64,000 bases of DNA from Spizellomyces punctatus DAOM BR117 (Eukaryota; Chytridiomycota; Chytridiomycetes; Spizellomycetales; Spizellomycetaceae): positions 818,208 through 882,207 of the forward strand of contig NW_015971545.1 in assembly GCF_000182565.1 (NCBI RefSeq), read 5' to 3'. Of this stretch, positions 56,901 to 64,000 are shown in pieces. Position 1 is the stretch's first letter. Every line of letters starts with the position of its first letter. The notes beneath the pieces were generated by a model, which was given only the letters and a program-made list of their open reading frames with translations, made no database searches and was not told where the DNA came from. The position numbers and the translations under genes were made by a program.

Positions 56901-58271
56901 TTGACCGTAGATGGGGCAACGGGATCTGGCGATATTGGCATGAGGCTATTAACTGGCCGCGACAGAGGCCTGTTTGTGGTGATAGAGCGACGGAAGAGAG
57001 GGTGCGTCCTTTATCATCTGAAAGAGAAGGAGCGACCAAAGAATGAAAGTGATGCTGGGGGGAGAGAGGGTGGTATGGATGGCAGTGGCCTTCGCGAACC
57101 ACCATTGAGTGGCGAGTCGCATCCTTCTTTCTCAAATCAACCTGCGGCTGCTGTTGCCAATGGTCCTACGGAGTCGATCGTTGGCCAGATGCAAGTGCTC
57201 TCCGTACAAGACACCGCTGAATTGGCCAATGGCGGTGGTTCCCCACCTAAAGTTGCAGCGGCATCGCAACACCAACGCCTGGGAAATCAGCCCAACCTTG
57301 TGCCATCAGACAATAGAGACGCACAACACCTGCCCAAATCGCCGTCCGGCCCTGTTCCGACCGCGAAGTTACCGGAAGTGCCACAGTACGAAGCCTCTCA
57401 GCAGCCAACTGTGCATCCGATCCGAACGGTATCAAATGCGTCGTCATTATCTTCCAGTAATAGCTCTGCACCAGTATCTCCGCGTCCTGGTGGAAGTCCA
57501 GCAGGATCGCCGGCTCAGCAACGACGAACAGCTGGGGAACACCCCCCTCAACATCAGCAGCATCAACATGCGTATCAGCAGCAACATCCGCACCGACCAA
57601 TGACACCCCAAGAGCAGCAATACTATGCCCAACAACAGGCAATGGCTGCAGATCCAAGATATGCACAGTACATCGCCCAGCAGCAACAGCAGCAACAACA
57701 GTACTATGCACGGGCAGGTTCACCTGTCGACCCACGCTATGCGGCGGATCCTCGATATGCCGCGTACTATGCTCAACAACGACAGCAGCAACAATTGCTA
57801 CTACAACAACAGCACCAACAGCAACACCAACTCCACCAACATCACCAACAAGGGCCACGCCCCCCACAAGCTGGAGGACCGCCGGCGGCGGCGAATGGCG
57901 GTTCTCAACGATACCCGAATGATGTTGACACTCTCCGTAGTGCCGCATCATCAGCATACGGGTCTGCGCCAGGAGGGTACCATCCACAAGGCCATAGGCC
58001 TGCCGCTCCTGCCGGGTACGGGTACGTGCAGGGCCATCCGCAGGCTCGAACTCAACCACAGCCACAAGGGTATGATCCCCGGTACATGCACGATCCACGC
58101 TATGCGCAGCAGCAGCAGGCCATGTATGCGGCTGCACAAGGTCGTGCACCAGCACACGCCCAGCAAGCTGTTTTTGGGTATTATCCTAGGCCACCGGCGC
58201 AGGGGCGTGTGGTTGGATACGAGTATGGTGGCGACGATGCTCAGGAGAATGAAGGAGAGCGCAGACAATAG
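53901..58271 (+). CDS. Germinal-centre (Ste20-type) kinase with CNH domain
   Basis: Eight exons (53901-54017, 54268-54429, 54491-54539, 54608-54666, 54730-54823, 54889-54955, 55024-55561, 55632-58271); 1241 residues. The kinase domain starts near residue 22: Gly loop IGKGNYGYVY, lysine in ISAVKVV, HRDIKAGN, DFGVSAKL, and the Ste20 signature GTPYWMAPEV. All catalytic residues are present. An acidic/basic coiled coil rich in Glu/Lys then Gln follows (residues ~330-410). A citron-homology (CNH) domain spans about residues 420-800 (RIEILTADMLDKQYVLVGG...). The last ~370 residues are Pro/Gln/His/Tyr-rich. The layout fits the MAP4K family, which signals from small GTPases to MAP kinases or polarity. 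The first intron is 250 nt. Confidence 0.93.
57550..57860 (+). repeat. CAG/CAA/CAC-rich tract in the kinase gene
   Basis: A low-complexity run encoding Gln- and His-rich segments (e.g. AQQQQQQQQYYARAG-like stretches with repeated DPRYA motifs). It keeps the frame. Shadow frames over it on both strands are artefacts of this composition. Confidence 0.75.
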
Positions 58272-59076
58272 ATTATTTGAAGATAGATTTTGGGACGATC
58301 TTTGTCGGGATATGTATTGCAGGGACTTTTATGTTTTTTTTTTTTCACTCCTGCTGCATAAAGGGTTCATTTTTGCCTTACTACTATGTTGGAGTTTTGT
58401 TAGAATCATTGTGTGCTTTGGGTAATTGGCCACCATTCAAGTGAATTGTAAATCAGCCAAGTTTAAATCACCGGCGAAGAACTTGATAGCTTGTTCAACA
58501 TTCTCGCAAGATTGCATTATTAGCCGTCCAGGAGTGAGCAGTATCCTGGCCGTGAAGACAGATGTGACATACCCCATGACTAAAAAGAGCTGGAATGTGA
58601 TACTCATTAACGGCATGCCCCATCCTGTGTATTTTAAAGTCTATGCGTTGCAGTGCCTTTGCATCAGCGGTTGTCTGATTCAGGAAACAGCAATACCAAT
58701 TTTGCCAAAATTGGTGCAGGCAATTGACGTCCTTATGCTAGTCTGAGGTTGATCATTCTTCCAAAGCTCATCGTTGGCAGTTGAGCATGTCGATATCAGA
58801 GTGAAGTGGACTTGTGCTCTACCAGCCTTTGGCGTTTGATCATAGCAATCAAGCTGGCTGCCAGGTACTTTTTTTTTGCACTCAAACTGAGGAGCTGCTA
58901 TTAACAAACATTTATTTGTTGCCGTAACCTTACAAGAGCCAGATATATACAAGCTCAAGGTTGTCACCATTTTTTACCTCAAAGGGGAAGTTTCCTCTTC
59001 TGCGGACTCAGGAGCTTGGCTAGCAAAATGGGTTGCACGAGAATGCCCACAATAATTAGACCTTGCTCCTTTGCCA
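58272..59076. other. Space between convergent genes
   Basis: 3' flank of the kinase gene and of the minus-strand membrane-protein gene. Frames at 58426-58746 (plus) and 58680-58970 (minus) have no supporting features. Confidence 0.4.
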
Positions 59077-59906
59077 CTAGAAAGAGTTGTCCAAGGCGCT
59101 TGTGGAGTAAAACTGCATGTGGGATGCGACGTTGACCACAAGGATGACTGTGCATCGAGCTTGGAGAGATCATACGGTGGTCTCGCTAACATGTTCGTAT
59201 GAGGTGGCTATGATCGTCACGGAGAAGTTCTGTATGGGATCGTGTGATGCATCTTACCAAGGTAGACCATATACAGCGGGATAAAGTGGCCCGCCAAATA
59301 TCTCCAGCCCTTGGCAGCGGCAAATTGTTGGTCGATCAAGTTCTTGTCCCCTCCGCCATGCTATTATAATCACTGCTAAGCCCGATCATCACGTTTAACC
59401 ATGTGAGATTCAACATCGTTTGGCATATGTCAATGCGCCGATCATCCATTGCAATGGATACATGTCAAGGGTTGTGCTTTCCGAAAATTCGTCCGAGCGA
59501 TAGTCGCCGTGTGTTTCCTTTGCGAACAGAACGGCACACTCTGCAGCCCTTTCGCCCCTCAACGCACAGGGGACACTTTGTGCTAGTGCCACTTGTTCAG
59601 TAACTGTGCCATTTACGTTGCGTGACTGGACGATAAGGGAAATGTTGGACATGAAGGGGCTTGTGCACGTTGTAGAGTAAGCAATTCGCAGCTGCTCACC
59701 TCTTTCTTCCCTTTGACCCTGTCCTTTTTTTTTGTTCTCCTGCAATCGCGAGCTATCGCCGTAGCGTCGTCCTTGTGATTTTTTATATCTGCACGCACGG
59801 GTTCCCCTGGCACTACCATTCGCAAGTATCGTGCGCCAAAGATTAAAAGAAGGGCCACTCCGGTGGTGGCACCACGCAAGCAACATAATTCCCTTTCCAT
59901 CGTTTC
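59077..59906 (-). CDS. Small membrane protein, partial exon model
   Basis: Exons recognised: about 59906-59808 (MERELCC, helix TGVALLLIFGARYL); an exon reading LRIAYSTTCTSPFMSNISL up to LQWMIGALTYAK (about 59692-59414); 59360-59258 (NLIDQQFAAAKGWRYLAGHF, IPLYMVYL); and 59147-59077 (ILVVNVASHMQFYSTSALDN). The third and fourth exons join in phase through a 110-nt intron. The join between the second and third is unresolved, as no donor gives the right phase. Two to three hydrophobic helices and a basic N-terminus suggest an organelle membrane protein, perhaps mitochondrial. No family recognised. It is divergent with the gene at 59999, the starts only 92 bp apart. Confidence 0.45.
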
Positions 59907-59998
59907 GAGGCTACGTCGTCGCAAGGGCTCCACCATAGCGCGGCCATTCGGCCTGCCCACAACGCTTCCTAATTCCTTCTATTCTCGGTTCGTCCAGA

Positions 59999-61481
59999 AT
60001 GCCGGATGTGAAGGCGACTGAAACTGTGGGAAACCCGTCCTCAACGGAGAGCAAGGATCGCAAGGACCCGACATCGCCAGGCGCTTTCCGCAAATTGTGG
60101 AAGGGATACTTTGGCAAAGCATCAAAAGAAGATGTCTCGCTAGCTTGGCAAGCCGTTTCACACCTTGCCCAGACGGGAGAATCGCTTTTTAGGCTGGAAA
60201 ACGCCAGGTAAGTTGAAATACGAATTTGTAGATGATAGCCTGTTATGGTCTATGTTATCTCTTGGATCCCGTAGCCATGGATAGCAAGGGCCAGTCACAT
60301 AACCCTGTTACTTCAATCAATTAAAGACCCATATTTCTGTTCAATTTAGTTGGCGCATATGGAGTCGGAAGACGCCAGCTGAATCAGCTGAAATGTCTAC
60401 CATTGAGCAAACTGAGCAGACGTCTCCCGTAGTTCCGGTTGCAGAAGAGTCACCTGCTCCTGCCTCAGCTCCTACAACTCCTACAGACCCTGGACGCCGC
60501 CCAACCTTATTGGAATCATATTTGCCACAAAAGATCGCTGAACTTCCGACCACCGTTTTGGAGCGGTTAAAGAAGGATTCCGTCACCGGCACTATATCGT
60601 CGCTTTTAGGGGAGCCGTTAGCTGATCTCATTAGCTCGGCGATTGCACGTGCTGAAGCCACGGGACTACTCGACATCGGTGAGGCACAATATGATCGCTG
60701 GCGACTCCAGTCCTCCCCGACATCCTTCATTAAAAAGTGGAATTGGCTGAGCGGTCGCGGTGGAAAAGGGGAGGGACTTGATAGGATAGATTCTGCTGTA
60801 GATCTAGACGCCGATGGTTCGATTGACGAAATCTTCAAACGGGTGGACACCGACAAGGGAGATGATGAGAATTCCATCGCCTTTCTTCTACCTCCGCCAG
60901 TTCCGCCAAACACACCTTCCGCTTCTCCAGGTGTCGATGTTCTTGTGGAGCATTGTCGACAGAATCCTCATCAATTTCGCAAACGTTCCGTGCAAGCAAT
61001 TCCGATCAAGCAACCGTCACTTCTGTCCAAACTGATCGACGAGTCGTTGAAGGAACAAGACGTTTTTCAGGCAGCTGCCCAAAGACGGCGTTTGATGCGA
61101 CTAATGCGACGTAGGGCTATTGAATTTGAAGGCGAGGACAAGCGCGGCATGGACGTTGAAACTTACATGAAGCTTGTTGACGCGTGTGACGATGCTGCTA
61201 GCACAGGTGGAAACGACCGTCATTGGAAGCCATCTGACGTTGAGCCATTTGGGGACTCTGAAACTCGGAGGAAAGTGACTGATACTGCACAGAGCCTCAT
61301 TGGTACGTGGCTGCCGGTCTATTGTACCAGATCACTTTAAAAAACCTTTTTGCTAAAACACCTTTGCTCAGATCCCACATGGCGCATTCGAGATACCCGC
61401 AGCCGTCGAATGCCTTGGTTTGAGCGCAGTCGAAGTGCGATGTACGATGATGGGGACTTAGATAGCTTTCTGGTATGGTAA
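59999..61481 (+). CDS. Unrecognised protein, possibly organelle-targeted
   Basis: Three exons (59999-60207, 60350-61302, 61372-61481), introns 142 and 69 nt; 423 residues. The N-terminal ~70 residues include a helical part (SLAWQAVSHLAQTGESLFRL). A Thr/Pro-rich segment follows, then a folded-looking core: LPQKIAELPTTVLERLKKD, GTISSLLGEPLADLISSAIA, and an acidic LDADGSIDEIFKRVDTDKGDD. A Pro-rich loop precedes a helical, Arg-rich region (AAQRRRLMRLMRRRAIEFEG). The C-terminus is basic and Arg/Ser-rich. The acidic DADGSIDEIF stretch looks faintly like a calcium-binding loop but lacks a full EF-hand. No family recognised. Confidence 0.65.
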
Positions 61482-61854
61482 ATGTAGGTGTGATGGCAGA
61501 GGTTTTTTGTACATAGGAGATGCGTTTGGGATCTGCAGCGGATAGAACGAGCCAGGAAGGCGTATGATCGAACCGTTGGCATACATTGACAGTATTTCGT
61601 AATGGGGTTTCCTAATACTGGTGTACATAGTTTGTGGGAAAATACTGCCTTGTAGCATTGCAGCCTATTTGAATTAACCACATTTATGGTGACATCATCC
61701 TCATGAAGATAAACAAAAGGACGGGTCGAATACGTGCGGCCATGAAATGATTGCCCTTGCGGCCATCTGCATGAGTGGAATATTCTGCAGTTGCCAAATG
61801 CATGACGCCCATGACTATTGTATCGACTTGGTTTTCGATGCAAACGCCCCTCTT
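61482..61854. other. Intergenic
   Basis: 3' flank of the preceding gene. A minus-strand frame of 189 codons (61906-61337) overlaps it but lacks protein features. Nothing else seen. Confidence 0.45.
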
Positions 61855-62245
61855 CCTCTTCCCTCTTTTTCTTGATCCCTCGACTCTCGAAGCTTCTGCC
61901 CAACACTCAAGCAACTCTCAAGTCAATCATGAGAATGCCACTCTGGTGCCGAGGACCTCGCCCTCCCGACAACAATAACAATACACAAGGAGCACCTTGC
62001 AATTGCTACAACTACTATGCTGCAGGTATGCATTGCCTTTGTATTCTCCCACACTTATTACCCAGTCTAATTCCCGATTTACCTGAGTATCTGAAACATC
62101 CTCCGACTCAAGAACTTCGGAATCAGAGGCCTAGTAGGATTTCTCTCGTGGTGGTGGGCGCTAGTTACCCGGTTGACCAACCGTCATGTATTGCATATGT
62201 AATTGGGCCTAGTGGTTATTAGTTAGCTAGTCAGCTTTTCACACA
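61855..62245 (+). repeat. Diverged fourth relative of the TIR element
   Basis: Aligns with the internal part of the element: CCTCTTCCCTC leader, small-gene start, Tyr-rich segment, a donor and acceptor pair, and the TTAGTTAGCTAGTCAGCTTTTC end region matching TTAGATAGCTTTTCCGAACC of copy 1. No terminal inverted repeats or TATA box could be found, so it is an old truncated copy or a cellular relative of the cargo gene. Confidence 0.65.
61929..62222 (+). CDS. Small WCRGPRPPDNN-peptide gene, fourth copy
   Basis: ATG at 61929 opens M-R-M-P-L followed by WCRGPRPPDNNNNTQG, then a Cys/Tyr-rich end (APCNCYNYYAAG). GCTGCAG-GTATGC at about 62024 looks like a donor, and TTACCCAG at 62067 like an acceptor, giving a second exon starting near SNSRFT. 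Unspliced, the frame stays open to 62222. It keeps the conserved motif although flanking element sequence has decayed, which may mean selection on the peptide. Confidence 0.35.
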   Translation: MRMPLWCRGPRPPDNNNNTQGAPCNCYNYYAAGMHCLCILPHLLPSLIPDLPEYLKHPPTQELRNQRPSRISLVVVGASYPVDQPSCIAYVIGPSGY

Positions 62246-62933
62246 AGGGGATTAAATCGTCCGTCATTTGCCCATAAATGGGAACAAGCTTCAGGTGTTC
62301 ATCGTCCGAACCACGCGCCTCAGCTAGTGTGGCGCGGTATGAGTTGCTCCTATGCGTCTACCAGCCACCAAATGGCTAGTGCAATGTCTTAAAGTCGGAC
62401 GCGAGCGTTGCCTGACTTTCAACCTTTTTCCTTCAAGCTGGGCCCCGCGCGTTCGCCAATCTCGCGTTTTTTATACCCCCCAGGCTCAACTGTACATTCG
62501 CGCCCTTTCCTCATCTTTCGCGTAAAGTAGTAATTGGTTGCCAGCAGCCGTCTTGGGGGGCCGTACTTGCTATCCACGCTATCTTTTCATTGAGTGCGAT
62601 TCGTTGGTCTCAGCGTTTGATATCTGCGCAACACTGCATCTTCCACCCAGCAGCGCATAAAGGCAATCTACACACCTGCCCGCTCCAAAGCTGCTTTCCG
62701 CTTGGTGCTCTTGTAAAGGTGGGTGTCCTGTCCAGCCTGGTTTCAAATTTGTGCACGGACTTGGCCCTACGGGGCGATGGTCGGGTAGTTGACTGTGAGC
62801 AATATATCGCCGTCATCAAGTTGGGCGCCAGCTGTTGTTTACCTGCTTTGAACTTTTCAACTGACGCCGGTCTTCATTTCTTCGCGTGATGCAGCTGAGT
62901 TGAATACTCTTCTTGAGACCTTCCCTTTTCAAG
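62246..62933. other. Upstream region of the cyclin gene
   Basis: Contains a TTTTATA-like string near 62469 and GC-rich blocks. A frame at 62590-62889 ends before the cyclin start and is not accepted. Confidence 0.45.
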
Positions 62934-64000
62934 ATGATGCAGAATCAGGTAAGCACTATCGGCCCAAGTCATGTAGTATCATCTTCAATATGGCATATCG
63001 CATATATTGTGGTAGAGATCTGATAGTAGATTTGTGGATATTGATACTGACTTTTGCGTCTCCACGTCCAGCGCACCACCCGCAGCAGGGTTGCGGCCAC
63101 GAAAGCGCTGGCGCACGATGAGAACGCTGTGCCAAAACCGAGAGCTGCCGTTAAAGGCAAAAGCAGCGGCACAACCAAAGAAGCTGCGAAGCCAACGATT
63201 ACCAAGAAGACTCTTACCACGGCTGTTCCCAAACGAGCAGCCCTCGGGGAAGTGGCCTCGAATCAAGCTGCCGTGGTATGCACAGTGGCCTCATGTTGTC
63301 CGATGCATGATATTCGGATGCGTTCATGAAGCGTTAATCCGTCACATGGTCAATTGTAGAAGAATGATACGAAGAATACCCAAGTCCAACCGGCCAAGCG
63401 TGCTGTGCGCGCTCCTACGCAAAAGAAGGCTTTGTCGGTGGTTCCCGAAGTGGAAGAAAAGGTCAAGGAAACCACGGTGGTCAAACGCGAGGTCGAGACT
63501 CGCAGGGCCGTCAAGCTTGCTAAACAGGAACCTCCAGTGAAAGACTTAGTCAAGAAAGAGAACAATGCTGAGCCCGTGCCACATGTGAATCCCAAGCATG
63601 TTATGGTTGACGCTAGTGAGGCTCTTCCTGTCGCTAAAAAGGCTAAAACCGCTGCTCCTGCTCCTGCTCCAGCGTGGGAGGAATTCGATGCGGATGATGC
63701 GAATGATCCTATGATGGTTTCTGAGTACGTCAATGAAATCTTTGAGTACATGAGACAATTGGAGGTGCGTAAGATGCTTGGTTTTAAAAGTCATTGTCGC
63801 GTTGCAAAATTACTCATCAGATTGACCCTTCTTTCACTTTGTTTTATCGTTTTGCAGATTGACACGTTACCGGGATCAGATTACATGGACGAACAAAAAG
63901 AGCTGCAGTGGAACATGCGTAGCATTCTTGTGGACTGGCTCATTGAGGTTCACTACAAATTCCGTCTCCTTCCGGAAACCCTGTATCTGGCAGTCAACAT
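62934..64000 (+). CDS. B-type cyclin, 5' part (cut by window end)
   Basis: Exons 62934-62948, 63072-63275, 63360-63764 and 63858 to the window edge; introns 123, 84 and 93 nt. The first exon encodes only MMQNQ. The disordered N-terminus has a destruction box (RAALGEVASN) and a KEN box (KKENNAEP), both used by the anaphase-promoting complex. EYVNEIFEYMRQLE leads into the cyclin box: MRSILVDWLIEVHYKFRLLP, the B-cyclin signature. The partner would be Cdk1, and the role entry into and exit from mitosis. The protein runs off the end, so full length is unknown. Confidence 0.92.

Noticed and set aside
57247-58155. Minus-strand 302-codon open frame
   Set aside because: It is the antisense of the Gln/His-rich tail of the kinase. 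CAG-type repeats read as stop-free frames on both strands.
61337-61906. Minus-strand 189-codon frame
   Set aside because: Overlaps the end of the 423-residue gene and the element relative; its composition is not protein-like.
1-64000. CRISPR arrays, rRNA genes, bacterial operons
   Set aside because: None seen. Intron structure and gene content are those of a eukaryotic nuclear genome.

Overview
The window is nuclear DNA of a fungus, most likely an early-diverging lineage. The genes carry many short introns (mostly 56-85 nt, GTRNGY donors, CTGAC/CTAAC-like branch sites, TAG/CAG acceptors). The set includes fungal hallmarks: a Zn(II)2Cys6 regulator, an Slm1-like BAR-PH protein, DUF3712 and DUF1769 proteins, a vacuolar Ams1-type mannosidase and an Lro1-type acyltransferase. 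A stathmin-like protein, unusual for Dikarya, makes a zoosporic (chytrid-type) fungus my preferred guess; this is inference. All exon models were assembled by eye from splice signals and reading-frame phase.

Layout. 0.5-1.7 kb: a seven-helix membrane protein. 2.2-24.7 kb: six near-identical tRNA-Ala(AGC) genes are scattered among protein genes (Slm1-like, small heat-shock protein, DUF3712 membrane protein, secreted NlpC/P60-like protein, Gly/Lys-rich membrane protein, stathmin-like protein, EVI5/Gyp5-type RabGAP, alpha/beta hydrolase). In the same region lie two of three full-length copies of a ~0.73-0.75 kb element with terminal inverted repeats and TA at its flanks; it has its own TATA box and a small gene. 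26.5-37.5 kb: fimbrin with a long N-terminal extension, Zn2Cys6 factor, PAN-like type I membrane protein, DUF1769 protein, Asn/Gly-rich secreted protein. 38.6-42.5 kb: third element copy, then phospholipid:diacylglycerol acyltransferase. 42.7-51.8 kb: an unrecognised basic-tailed protein, a 42-exon GH38 alpha-mannosidase, an Hsp31/DJ-1 protein. 52-64 kb: DUF1992 (DnaJ C28-like) protein, a germinal-centre-type kinase with a CNH domain, a divergently transcribed pair of unrecognised genes, a diverged relative of the element gene, and the first exons of a B-type cyclin cut off by the window end.

The genes are a mixture of housekeeping functions (actin bundling, membrane traffic, lipid storage, vacuolar glycan turnover, stress response, cell cycle) with no obvious cluster. 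The most unusual points are: (1) the element family, two copies of which sit 271 and 274 bp upstream of a tRNA-Ala in the same relative orientation with unrelated spacers; (2) the mannosidase gene with 41 introns and micro-exons down to 2 nt beside neighbours with one to ten introns; (3) the stathmin-like gene; (4) the fimbrin extension.
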